Origin: CAYWMY01 sp046352935
GTDB lineage: Bacteria; Pseudomonadota; Gammaproteobacteria; Steroidobacterales; Steroidobacteraceae
Direction: 5' to 3'
Length of the DNA: 64,000 nucleotides
Assembly: GCA_046352935.1 (NCBI GenBank)
Contig: JAXMGR010000009.1
Span: forward strand, 96,739-160,738
The notes under the pieces were generated by a model. That model did no database searches and was not told where the DNA came from. It saw nothing but the letters and a program-made list of their open reading frames with translations. The translations under genes were made by a program, and so were the position numbers. Every line of letters begins with the position of its first letter. Positions within the stretch are counted from its first letter, which is position 1. Shown piece by piece: positions 18,332 to 26,596 of this stretch.

Positions 18332-19516
18332 ATGCTGACGAGTCTCGAGCTGCCGCCGCTCACCGTCGAGGAGACTGCCCATAGCGCGGCCATGGCCGCT
18401 TCCATCGGCAGCGAGATCGCCGCGGCCGGCGGCTGGATTCCGTTCTCGCGCTACATGCAGCTCGCGTTGTATGCGCCGGGCGTCGGCTACTACAGCACGG
18501 GCACGCAGAAGTTCGGCCGTGCCGGGGACTTCGTCACGGCGCCGGAGCTGACGCCCGTGTTCGCCGGTTGCCTGTCCCGGCAGGTCGGCGAGGTCCTCGA
18601 TCGTCTCGACGACGGCGGGATCCTGGAACTCGGCGCGGGCAGCGGCGTGCTCGCGGCTGACCTGCTCGCGGCACTCGACGCCCGGGGCAGGCCGCCGCGA
18701 CGCTACCGGATCCTCGAGGTCAGCGGCGAACTGCGCGCTCGCCAGCGGGCGCTGATCCGCGAGCGTGTTCCCCATCTCGCCGCGCGTGTCGACTGGCTGG
18801 ACTCGCTGCCCGGCTCGCCGTGGCAGGGCGTCGTGCTCGCGAACGAAGTCGTCGATGCGCTGCCGGTCGGGCGCTTCCGCATCGAAGCCGCGGGTGCCCT
18901 GGACATCGGCGTGACCGTCCGCGACGGTGCGCTCGCCTGGCAGGAGCGGCCCGCGTCACGCGAGACGCTGGAGACACTGCGGCGTATCGAGGGTGATCTT
19001 CCCGGGCGGCTCGACGCCGGGTTCACGGGAGAGCTGCGTACGCTCGACGGCCCCTGGCTGCAGAGCGTCGTCGCATCGCTCGAACGTGGCGCCGTCCTGC
19101 TCGTCGATTACGGTCTGCCGCGCCCCCAGCTGTTCCATCCGGATTTCCGGGGCGGGACGGTCCGCTGCTACTTCAGGCACCGCCAGCACGATGATCCGCT
19201 CGTCCGTCCCGGACTCACGGACATCACGGCATCCGTCGACTTCACGGGCCTGGCGGAGGCGGGGATCGAGTCCGGGCTCGTGGTGGCGGGGTTCGCCACG
19301 CAGGCGCACTTCCTCCTGTCGCTGGGGCTCGATCGCGAGCTCGCCGCCCGCATGGAAGGACTGGACGGGGCGGGGCGCGCGGCCCTTGGCCAGGCTGCGG
19401 CGATGCTGCTGCTGCCGGGCGAGATGGGCGAGCGGTTCAAGGTCCTTGCTCTGACGCGGGGTGTCGACGGGCCCCTCTCCGGCTTCGCGTTCCGCGATCT
19501 GGCGGCGACCCTGTAG
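18332..19516 (+). CDS. SAM-dependent methyltransferase, MidA/NDUFAF7-like
   Basis: A 394-residue class I methyltransferase of the COG1565 family. The N-terminal signature is 'IPFSRYMQLALYAPGVGYYSTGTQKFGRAGDFVTAPELTPVF' in sense, seen at about residues 35-75, followed by SAM-binding 'ILELGAGSGVLAADLL' and 'VVLANEVVDALPV'. The mitochondrial homologue NDUFAF7 methylates an arginine of complex I; the bacterial target is not established. It is divergent from the SDR and convergent with cca. Confidence 0.85.
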   Translation: MLTSLELPPLTVEETAHSAAMAASIGSEIAAAGGWIPFSRYMQLALYAPGVGYYSTGTQKFGRAGDFVTAPELTPVFAGCLSRQVGEVLDRLDDGGILELGAGSGVLAADLLAALDARGRPPRRYRILEVSGELRARQRALIRERVPHLAARVDWLDSLPGSPWQGVVLANEVVDALPVGRFRIEAAGALDIGVTVRDGALAWQERPASRETLETLRRIEGDLPGRLDAGFTGELRTLDGPWLQSVVASLERGAVLLVDYGLPRPQLFHPDFRGGTVRCYFRHRQHDDPLVRPGLTDITASVDFTGLAEAGIESGLVVAGFATQAHFLLSLGLDRELAARMEGLDGAGRAALGQAAAMLLLPGEMGERFKVLALTRGVDGPLSGFAFRDLAATL

Positions 19517-19533
19517 CTACGGCGGCCGGGGGC

Positions 19534-20751
19534 TCAGTCCCGCGCCGCAGCGATCGCCGCGACGCGCCGCCCGCGCAGCGCCGCGGCAATCTCCTCGCCG
19601 CGGAGTCCGGCGCGCTCGTCCTCGCCGAGCGTCGTCGCGAGCGCCGCGTCCAGCGCCCGGGCGAGGTGCGGAGCCTCGGGGTAGGAACGCGTTTCCCAGC
19701 CGAGGCGCCCGCGGAAATCCGCCTCGCAGGCGAGGAGCATCTCGCGGAAGCGATCGGGCCGTCGCAGGGCGTCGCAGTGCTCGAGCAGCTCCATGATCGT
19801 TGTCGTGCGCAGGTCGAGGGCGCGGTGCACGAGCGCGTGCCAGCGCGCGGTCAGCTCGGCCAGCTGACGGTAGTCGGTGGGCACGCGCAGCCGGTCAGCG
19901 AGTTGCCGCACGAGCCGCGCCCCGCGCTCCTCGTGCCCGATGTGCCGCGGCCAGTGCTCCCGCGGCGTCTCGCCCTTGCCGAGGTCGTGCATCATGGCCG
20001 CGAACCGCACGCGCGAGCTGTCCGAGAGCCTCGCCACCGCGCGCATCACGCGCAGCAGGTGATCGCCCGTGTCGATCTCCGGGTGCCAGCGCTCCGGCTG
20101 CGGGACGCCGAAGAGCCGGTCGAGCTCCGGGAAGACGTGCCCGAGCGCACCGCAGGCGCGCAGCGTGGCGATGAACGCGTCGGGGCGCGGCTCGCCGAGC
20201 GCGCGTTGCGTTTCCTGCCAGACCCGCTCCGGGACGAGGGCATCGGCCTCACCCGATTCGCAGATGCGCCGCATGAGATCGAGTGTCTCCGCGGCCACTG
20301 TGAAGCCGAGGTCCGTGAACCGCGCGGCGAAGCGCGCGACCCGCAGGATGCGCACCGGGTCCTCCACGAAGGCCGGCGAGACGTGCCGCAGCACGCGGCG
20401 TTCGAGATCCGCAGTGCCGCCCCAGGGGTCGATGAGCCGGCCGTCGGCATCGCGCGCCATCGCATTGACGGTCAGGTCGCGGCGCGAGAGGTCGTCCTCG
20501 AGCGTGACCTCGGGGTCGCAGTGGATCTCGAAGCCGCGATAGCCCCGGCCGACCTTGCGCTCGGTGCGGGCGAGCGCGTGTTCCTCGCGCGTGACCGGGT
20601 GCAGGAACACGGGGAAGTCACGGCCGACGGCGATGTAGCCCGCACGGACCATCTCCCCGGGGGTCGCGCCGACCACGACCCAGTCGCGCTCGCGCGCGGG
20701 GAGCCCGAGCAGTTCGTCGCGGACGGCGCCACCCACGAGATAGACTTTCAT
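19534..20751 (-). CDS. cca: multifunctional CCA tRNA nucleotidyltransferase
   Basis: A 405-residue class II CCA-adding enzyme. The head has 'MKVYLVGGAVRDELLG' and the metal site around 'ERDWVVVG', followed by 'LARTERK' and 'DLSRRDLTVNAMA' for nucleotide and RNA handling. The C-terminal HD domain 'FAAMMHDLGKGETPREHWPRHIGHEERG' gives the phosphohydrolase activity seen in gammaproteobacterial versions. It adds or repairs the 3' CCA; tRNA-Ile2 in this window lacks an encoded CCA and needs it. Confidence 0.94.
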   Translation of the reverse strand: MKVYLVGGAVRDELLGLPARERDWVVVGATPGEMVRAGYIAVGRDFPVFLHPVTREEHALARTERKVGRGYRGFEIHCDPEVTLEDDLSRRDLTVNAMARDADGRLIDPWGGTADLERRVLRHVSPAFVEDPVRILRVARFAARFTDLGFTVAAETLDLMRRICESGEADALVPERVWQETQRALGEPRPDAFIATLRACGALGHVFPELDRLFGVPQPERWHPEIDTGDHLLRVMRAVARLSDSSRVRFAAMMHDLGKGETPREHWPRHIGHEERGARLVRQLADRLRVPTDYRQLAELTARWHALVHRALDLRTTTIMELLEHCDALRRPDRFREMLLACEADFRGRLGWETRSYPEAPHLARALDAALATTLGEDERAGLRGEEIAAALRGRRVAAIAAARD

Positions 20752-20757
20752 GACCCG

Positions 20758-21831
20758 ATGTTAACCGATGGACACCGCAGGACCCCGCTCGCAGGCTTGC
20801 GGCCGGCGCTCGTCGCCGCGGCCGCGCTGCTGCTGTCGGGATGCTATCTGGCGCACGTCGCAGCGGGACAGATGCGGCTCTCCTCGCGCCGCACACCGAT
20901 TGCGCGGGTGCTGGCGGCTCCGGACACCGGCGATGACCTGCGGGCGAGGCTCCGGTATGCGCAGCGTGCGCGCGGGTTCGCCGTGGGCACGCTCGGCCTG
21001 CCGGACAACGGCAGCTACACGAGCTATGTCGACGTCGGCCGCCGCTACGTGACCTGGAACGTGATCGCGGCGCCGGTCGACTCGGTCGAGCCGAAGCAGT
21101 GGTGCTTCCCCATAGCGGGTTGCGTGGCCTACCGCGGCTACTTCGACGAAGCCCGCGCGCGGCGCTATGCCGCGCGTCTCGCGCGGCGCGGCTACGATGT
21201 CTGGGTCGGGCCGGTCCCCGCGTATTCGACGCTCGGGCGTCTGCGGGATCCTCTCCTCAGCACCATGCTGCGCTACCGCGAGCTGGACATCGCCGCGCTC
21301 ATCTTCCACGAGCTCGCGCACCAGGTGCTCTATGTTCCCGGCGACAGCGCCTTCAACGAGGCCTTCGCCACCGCGGTCGAGTACGAGGGCGTCCGGCGCT
21401 GGCTGGCGGCGGAAGGCGGGGGCGGCGACCTCGAGTCCTTCCTCGCGGAGCGGCGCCGCAGTTTCCAGGTGGCCGACCTCGTCGCGGAAACGCGCGAGCG
21501 CCTGCGCCGCATCTATGCGCAGCGCCCGCCGCCGCAGGAGCGCGATGCCGCGCGCGCCGGGGAGTTCGCGCGGCTGCGCGCGGCCTACGACGCGCTGCGC
21601 CTTTCCTGGGGGGCGTCGCCGGGCCCGGACCTGTTCGCGGCCGACCCGACGCTCAACAACGCGCGCCTGGCCGCGTATGCGACCTACCACCAGTGTCTGC
21701 CCGGCCTGGAGCGGCGGCTCGCGGATCTCGGCCACGACCTGCCCGCGTTCTTCGCCGAGGCACGGCGCCTCGCGCGGCTGGAGCCCGCACGGCGCCGCGC
21801 GCTGCTCTGCGAGCCCGACATCGCGCGGTGA
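20758..21831 (+). CDS. predicted aminopeptidase lipoprotein (M-like zinc peptidase)
   Basis: A 357-residue protein. It begins with a lipoprotein signal, 'LVAAAALLLSGC', with the lipidated cysteine at about residue 29. A zinc-peptidase HExxH is seen in 'LIFHELAHQVLYVPGDSAFNEAFATAVE', where the downstream glutamate is a likely third ligand. This arrangement matches the predicted aminopeptidase family COG4324. It is probably anchored in the outer membrane facing the periplasm; the substrate is unknown. The ATG lies 6 bp from the divergent cca start, so the two promoters overlap each other's coding starts. Confidence 0.82.
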   Translation: MLTDGHRRTPLAGLRPALVAAAALLLSGCYLAHVAAGQMRLSSRRTPIARVLAAPDTGDDLRARLRYAQRARGFAVGTLGLPDNGSYTSYVDVGRRYVTWNVIAAPVDSVEPKQWCFPIAGCVAYRGYFDEARARRYAARLARRGYDVWVGPVPAYSTLGRLRDPLLSTMLRYRELDIAALIFHELAHQVLYVPGDSAFNEAFATAVEYEGVRRWLAAEGGGGDLESFLAERRRSFQVADLVAETRERLRRIYAQRPPPQERDAARAGEFARLRAAYDALRLSWGASPGPDLFAADPTLNNARLAAYATYHQCLPGLERRLADLGHDLPAFFAEARRLARLEPARRRALLCEPDIAR

Positions 21832-21942
21832 CCGTCCTGAAGGGGGTCTCCCGGCGCGGGTCGTGCGGCACGCGGTCGGCGCCCGGGTCCTGGACGGACA
21901 CGCAGGCACGACAGCAGCCAATACCCGTAGTGTGAACAGGCC

Positions 21943-22896
21943 CTACCGCGCCGCTTGCCGCCGCCAGCGTGCGTAGCGCGTGTTGCGGTTGTGCTCACGC
22001 GTGAGGTATCCGGGTGCGATCGACTCCAGCGAGTGAGGCGCGAGCCCGAGCCTCGAAAAGCCGTTCGCGGTGCAGACGCTGTCGAGGGTCAGGGACAGGT
22101 AATTGTCCGTCGAGAACGGCTTGCCCGGCACGAAGTCCATGACCATGGCCTGCAGCCGGGCCAGCGGATCGGGGAGTCCGACGATGCCGCGGCGCAGCTG
22201 CAGCGCCGCGCGTATGAACTCCACGATCTCCCGGAACGTGAAGACCTCCGGCCCGCAGAGTTCGAAGATCTCCCCGGCAGTCGCGGGATCCGCAAGTGCG
22301 CGACGGAAAGCCGCGACCACGTCGCCGACCCAGACCGGCGCGAAGCGCGCGTCGGGCCTCGCGAGCGGCAGCACGGGCATCGTCCTGAGCAGCGCGGCGA
22401 AGCGGTTCGTGAAGGAATCGCCGGCACCGAACACGACCGAGGGCCGGAAGATCGTCCAGCGCAGCCCGCTGCCCTCGTCACGGACGAGCCGCTCCGCGGC
22501 ACCCTTGCTGCGCAGATAGTGGCTGGGCCCGCGGTCCGCATCGGCGGCGAGCGAGCTCATGTGCAGCAGACGCTCGACGCCCGCCGATCGGCAGGTACCC
22601 ACGGCGGCAGCGGCGAGATCCGCATGCGCCCGCTGGAAGCCGCTGCCGTCGCGGCCCGATTCGTTCAGGATGCCCACGAGGTTGACGAGGGCGTCGTGGC
22701 CTGCGAGCGCCCGGGCCAGGGAGGGCCGATGCGCCGGGTTGCACTCGACGACGCGCAGTCCGGGCAGGACACACAGATGACGCGCGCGTGCCGCACGGCG
22801 CGTCAGCACCGTCACCGCATGCCCGTCGTGGACCAGCCCGGCACACAGCGCCGATCCGATGAATCCCGAACCGCCGAGTACGCAGATCCTGCTCAT
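21943..22896 (-). CDS. NAD-dependent epimerase/dehydratase, NDUFA9-like
   Basis: A 317-residue atypical SDR. 'MSRICVLGGSGFIGSALC' is the NAD(P)-binding start, which fixes the ATG at 22896, and further conserved parts are 'ALVNLVGILNES', 'HMSSLAAD' and 'YLRSKGAAE' (catalytic YxxxK-like). It resembles the complex I NDUFA9-type NAD-epimerase group common in Proteobacteria. The substrate is unknown. The region upstream is a divergent interval with the response regulator gene. Confidence 0.82.
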   Translation of the reverse strand: MSRICVLGGSGFIGSALCAGLVHDGHAVTVLTRRAARARHLCVLPGLRVVECNPAHRPSLARALAGHDALVNLVGILNESGRDGSGFQRAHADLAAAAVGTCRSAGVERLLHMSSLAADADRGPSHYLRSKGAAERLVRDEGSGLRWTIFRPSVVFGAGDSFTNRFAALLRTMPVLPLARPDARFAPVWVGDVVAAFRRALADPATAGEIFELCGPEVFTFREIVEFIRAALQLRRGIVGLPDPLARLQAMVMDFVPGKPFSTDNYLSLTLDSVCTANGFSRLGLAPHSLESIAPGYLTREHNRNTRYARWRRQAAR

Positions 22897-23086
22897 CGAG
22901 GTCGCATCCCCCACCGCGAAAGAGCGGGGATTATATCGGCGGGTCGCCGCGACCCCGATCGTGGAGTCCGCAGCCGGCCTCGCAGGCTCCTGCGCCGATT
23001 CATCTTTCCCCGCATTGCGGGCGCTGGTGGACATCGGCGAAAGTCAAATTCCATCTACGCACTGGACGTATTCTGAAGGCCGGCCC

Positions 23087-23767
23087 ATGACGGACCGCAT
23101 CCCCATTCTGCTCGTCGATGACCACCCCATCGTGCGGGAGGGCCTCAATGTGCTGCTGGCCGAGCAGCCGGATTTCGAGGTCATCGGGGAGGTGTCCGAT
23201 CCCGCGCAGGTCCTGCCCGCGGTCGATGCCCTGAAACCGGTCCTCGTCGTGCTGGACCTGACGCTGGCGGGTACGGAGATCACACCAGTGCTCCGCGAGC
23301 TGCGCGAGCGGCACCCCGACCTGCGGATCCTGATCCTGTCGATGCACGACGAGCTCGTCTATGCCGAGCGGCTGCTTGCCATGGGCGCGAACGGCTATCT
23401 GATGAAGCAGGAGCCTCCGTCGGAACTGCTGCGCGCCCTGCGCCGCGTGGTGGCCGGCGAGGTGTACGTCAGCGCGCCGGTCGCCGAGCGTATCCTGGCC
23501 CGTACCCGCCAGGTCCGGCCCGTGGGCCACGCGGGCAGCGGGGCGCTCGATGCGCTCACCGAGCGGGAGCGCGATGTCCTGCGCCTCGTCGGCGAGGGGC
23601 GCAGTACCCACGAAATCTCCCTGGCACTGGACGTCAGCCCCAAGACGGTCGACTCGCACCGCCGCAACATCCGCGAGAAGCTCGGGCTCACCAATCCGCG
23701 CGAACTCGTGCGCTACGCCGTGCGCTGGGCCAGCGAGACCGGCGCCGGCCCGCCCGTGGATTCCTGA
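23087..23767 (+). CDS. NarL/FixJ-type response regulator
   Basis: A 226-residue two-domain regulator. The REC domain has 'ILLVDDHPIVREGL', the phospho-acceptor D57 in 'LVVLDLTLAG' and the conserved lysine in 'NGYLMKQ'. The C-terminal LuxR helix-turn-helix is 'ALTERERDVLRLVGEGRSTHEISLALDVSPKTVDSHRRNI'. It is an orphan here, with no kinase adjacent, but is closely similar to the regulator at 39891-40601 ('LSMHDE.xYAERxLAxGANGYxMKQ' in both). It lies just upstream of the pilus operon and may regulate it. Confidence 0.92.
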   Translation: MTDRIPILLVDDHPIVREGLNVLLAEQPDFEVIGEVSDPAQVLPAVDALKPVLVVLDLTLAGTEITPVLRELRERHPDLRILILSMHDELVYAERLLAMGANGYLMKQEPPSELLRALRRVVAGEVYVSAPVAERILARTRQVRPVGHAGSGALDALTERERDVLRLVGEGRSTHEISLALDVSPKTVDSHRRNIREKLGLTNPRELVRYAVRWASETGAGPPVDS

Positions 23768-23786
23768 GCGGCGCCGTCCGGCCCGG

Positions 23787-23831
23787 GGAATGTGACGCTG
23801 CGCACGAATCAACGAGGCGGCGCCACATTCC
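23787..23831. repeat. long inverted repeat between regulator and msh operon
   Basis: Arms GGAATGTGACGC (23787-23798) and GCGCCACATTCC (23820-23831) are complementary at 11 of 12 positions, with 21 bases between. There is no clean T run after it. It could be a weak terminator for the regulator gene or a paired operator. Confidence 0.5.
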
Positions 23832-23833
23832 GT

Positions 23834-23861
23834 TAAAGAAGCCCCTCTTCTCCTCCGTTAC
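23834..23861 (+). promoter_or_regulatory. weak sigma-28-like promoter candidate before mshI
   Basis: TAAAGAAG, 12-base spacer, TCCGTTAC. The -35 core TAAAG is exact, but the -10 matches only 5 of 8 of GCCGATAA and the spacer is one base long. Listed because two better sites with the same architecture precede other units of this locus. Confidence 0.25.
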
Positions 23862-23995
23862 TTAATCCCGCAAGCCACCCGCGGGTCGCGGGACGTATGG
23901 CCTGCACGTCGATGAAGAGCATCGGCGTCCGTGGTCGGCGCGCCCGCGTGCCCGCCGCGGGGTGCAGCAAGTCGCCTGTCGCAAGGAGGCCATGA

Positions 23996-24928
23996 TTGTT
24001 CTCGCTCTTCAAACGGTCGGCCGCAGCGCCTGGTCGTGCGGGTGTCTTCGTGTCCGACGAGGGTGTGGCGCTCGCCGTGGTGGAACCCGGCCGCGCCGGG
24101 CGTGCCCGCCTGGCTCACTGCGAGTTCCGCGAATGCGCGCGCGATGCGGTGCCCGAATGCGTCACGCAGATGTTCGCCGACAGCGGCCTCGGCCGGACGG
24201 CGACCAGCGCGGTGCTGCCGTCGGGTGGATACCAGCTCGTGCTCGTCGAGGCGCCGGACGTGCTGCCCGCAGAGCTCAAGGCCGCCATCCGCTGGCGCGT
24301 GAAGGACATGATCGACTTCGGCATCGAGGACGCGGTCATCGACGTCTTCGAACCGCCCGCACCGTCGCGGCGCCAGCAGCAGCGCTCGATGTACGCCATC
24401 GCCGCGAGGCGTGACGCCGTGCAGCGCACCGTCGACGTGCTGTCGCCGGTCGCAAAGGGCTTCGATGTCATCGACATCCCGGAGCTCTGCCTGCGCAACA
24501 TCGCGGCGCTGCTCCCCGCGGACGAGGCCGGCCTGGCGCTCCTCCACCAGCACGGCACGACCGCCGAGCTGATCCTGACGCGTGCCGGCAAGCTCTATCT
24601 CTCGCGCCACATCGACCTGTCGCGCCACATGGGATTCGCGGACGACGGACTGCCCGACTCCGCAGCGCTGTCGCTCGAGCTGCAGCGCTCGCTCGACTAC
24701 TACGAGAGCCATTTCGACCAGCCGCCGATCAACAGCCTGTTCGTCGTGCCCTGCGATCCGCGCAGCGAAGCGCTCGCCGCCGGGCTCGGTCGCGAGTCGG
24801 CGCTGCGTGTCGGCGTCGTGGACCTCAACGAGCTGTTCGAGTGCGCAACGCCCCTCGATGCCGCGCTGCAGGCGCGCTGCCTGCTCGCCGCGGGCGCCGC
24901 CCTGCGTCTCGAGAGGACGCGCCTGTGA
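23996..24928 (+). CDS. mshI: MSHA biogenesis protein MshI (PilM-like)
   Basis: A 310-residue PilM/GspL-cytoplasmic-like actin-fold protein that forms part of the inner-membrane alignment platform of an MSHA type IV pilus. 'GYQLVLVEAPDVLPAELKAAIRWRVKDMIDF' and 'LELQRSLDYYESHFDQPPI' match the family. The start is a TTG at 23996 with AAGGAGG 6 bases upstream; a nearby ATG at 23992 is in another frame and gives no family match. It heads the operon and overlaps the next gene by 4 bp (GTGA). Confidence 0.88.
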   Translation: MFSLFKRSAAAPGRAGVFVSDEGVALAVVEPGRAGRARLAHCEFRECARDAVPECVTQMFADSGLGRTATSAVLPSGGYQLVLVEAPDVLPAELKAAIRWRVKDMIDFGIEDAVIDVFEPPAPSRRQQQRSMYAIAARRDAVQRTVDVLSPVAKGFDVIDIPELCLRNIAALLPADEAGLALLHQHGTTAELILTRAGKLYLSRHIDLSRHMGFADDGLPDSAALSLELQRSLDYYESHFDQPPINSLFVVPCDPRSEALAAGLGRESALRVGVVDLNELFECATPLDAALQARCLLAAGAALRLERTRL

Positions 24929-25569
24929 TCGCGCTCGAACAGCAGGTCAACCTCTTCCAGCCGATCTTCCGTGCGGAACGCACCCTGTTCGCGACGACCT
25001 TCATCGCCGGCTTCCTCGGCGTGACGACGGCCGTGCTGGTGCTGCTGTGGACGTTCGCCTGGCGCCAGGTCGTCCGGCTCGAGCACGAGGTCGCGACCGT
25101 CGAGGCGGCGCGCCTCGAGCGCAGCAATGCGTTGCGGCGCGTCGGCGCCGGCTTCGCCAGTGATCCGGCCTCGATCACGGCGCGCGCGAAGGAACTCGCC
25201 GCGGGAATCGAGCGCACCGAGCGCACGCTGGCTCTGATCCGTCAGGGTGCGGTGGGCTCGACCACGGGTTTCTCGGCACGCCTGCATGCGCTCGCGCGGC
25301 CCGATGTGCCCGGACTCTGGCTGACGCGGATCGCGCTGACGGGGCGCGATGCCGCGTTCGCGGGCATGACCCGGGACGCCGCCGTGATCCCGCGCTACCT
25401 GCAGTCCCTCGCCGAGGACCCCGCCTTCGCGACGCTGCGTGTCGACAGCTTCCGGGCCGGCCGGGACCTGGACGGTGACGGTGGTATCGCCTTCGTCGCA
25501 GGCAACGGCGAGCTGTTCACCGAGGAGGAGCGCGGCAGCCAGCGCGATCGCTCCGGAGACCGGCGATGA
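24925..25569 (+). CDS. PilN-like MSHA assembly protein
   Basis: A 214-residue bitopic protein with a short cytoplasmic N-terminus 'VIALEQQVNLFQPIFR', the PilN motif that binds PilM/MshI, then one membrane helix (about residues 30-50) and a periplasmic coiled-coil and ferredoxin-like domain. It starts at a GTG overlapping the mshI stop and overlaps mshJ by 4 bp. It corresponds to the second MshI/PilN-type subunit found in MSHA loci. Together with MshJ it should span the inner membrane and link MshI to MshK and MshL. Confidence 0.85.
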   Translation: MIALEQQVNLFQPIFRAERTLFATTFIAGFLGVTTAVLVLLWTFAWRQVVRLEHEVATVEAARLERSNALRRVGAGFASDPASITARAKELAAGIERTERTLALIRQGAVGSTTGFSARLHALARPDVPGLWLTRIALTGRDAAFAGMTRDAAVIPRYLQSLAEDPAFATLRVDSFRAGRDLDGDGGIAFVAGNGELFTEEERGSQRDRSGDRR

Positions 25570-26222
25570 ATGCGCTGTCATCTGTGTCCGCCCTGCGGGA
25601 GCGCATCGACGCCCTGGCGCTGCGCGAACGGGTGCTCGTGCTGGCCGCCCTCCTGGTGCTCGTCGTCACGGGCTGGCAGGCACTGTTCATGGACCGGCTC
25701 GACCTGCGCCGTCGCACTGCTCAGGAGCGCCTGACGTCGCTCGCCAGCGATGCCGGCACCGCCGAGAGCGATGCGGCATCGAACAGCATGACCACGGCCC
25801 TGGAGCGCGAACACGCGCTGCGCAGGCGTCTGGACGAACTCAACGCGGAAGTCGGCGGCGCCTCGGGCGCGGTCGTCACGCCGGGACAGATGGCCGCGGT
25901 CGTGCAGGAAGTCCTGCTGCGCAAGGGCGGGCTCACGCTCGTGTCCATGCGCAACCTCGCGCCGGTCCCCGTCGTCGCGGCACCGCCCGATGCGGCACAG
26001 AAATCCGACATGCCGCCCCAGGGGCCCTGGGTTCATCCGCTCGAGATCGTCGTCGAGGGCGACTATGCCGCCGTCACGGCCTGGCTCGACGCACTCGAGG
26101 CCCTGCCCTGGAAGTTCTACTGGCGCGCGCTGGAACTCGACGCGACCCGCTGGCCGCGCAACCGGCTGCGCCTGGAAGTCGGGACGATGTCCTCGTCGAC
26201 GACCTGGATGGGCAATACATGA
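25566..26222 (+). CDS. mshJ: MSHA biogenesis protein MshJ (PilO-like)
   Basis: A 218-residue bitopic protein with an N-terminal membrane helix 'VLVLAALLVLVVTGWQALFM' (about residues 23-42), a periplasmic coiled coil, and a C-terminal domain with 'VHPLEIVVEGDYAAVTAWLDALEALPWKFYW' that matches MshJ/PilO. It would pair with the PilN-like protein in the pilus inner-membrane platform. It overlaps both neighbours by 4 bp, a sign of tight translational coupling. Confidence 0.87.
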   Translation: MNALSSVSALRERIDALALRERVLVLAALLVLVVTGWQALFMDRLDLRRRTAQERLTSLASDAGTAESDAASNSMTTALEREHALRRRLDELNAEVGGASGAVVTPGQMAAVVQEVLLRKGGLTLVSMRNLAPVPVVAAPPDAAQKSDMPPQGPWVHPLEIVVEGDYAAVTAWLDALEALPWKFYWRALELDATRWPRNRLRLEVGTMSSSTTWMGNT

Positions 26223-26596
26223 GCCGTCACGAGCGCCGGCCCCGGAAGGTATCCGCCATCGTGTGCGGCCTGATCGCACTCGCCGCCTCGGTGCCGGTCT
26301 CCCTGGCCGAGGGGCGCGATCCCACGGCCCCGCCGCGCGTCGTGGCCGCGGCCGGCGCACCCGTGCGCAAGGCCCCGCCGCCGGTGACGGTGAGCGCGCT
26401 GTTCCTCGCGCCCGAGGGCAGCCATGCCGTGGTCAACGGCGAAGTCGTCCACGCGGGCGACCTGAGGCACGGAATCGAGATCACGTCCATCGGTGCCGAT
26501 GGAGTCTGCTATCGGCGCGGCGGCCGGTCTGCCTGCGTGCGGCCCGCGAGACCGGATCTCGCGGTGAAGTCTGCTGTCGAGGAGAAGAATCCATGA
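26219..26596 (+). CDS. mshK: MSHA biogenesis protein MshK (PilP-like)
   Basis: A 125-residue exported protein with a signal peptide ('IVCGLIALAASVPVSLAEG') followed by 'RDPTAPP', typical of PilP/MshK, and a small C-terminal beta domain with 'VSALFLAPEGSHAVVNGEVVHAGD' and 'VLxIxxxxxxYRRGG'-like strands. It is thought to bridge the inner-membrane platform and the secretin. Two cysteines near the end ('GVCYRRGGRSACV') may form a disulfide. It overlaps mshJ and mshL. Confidence 0.83.
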   Translation: MSRHERRPRKVSAIVCGLIALAASVPVSLAEGRDPTAPPRVVAAAGAPVRKAPPPVTVSALFLAPEGSHAVVNGEVVHAGDLRHGIEITSIGADGVCYRRGGRSACVRPARPDLAVKSAVEEKNP

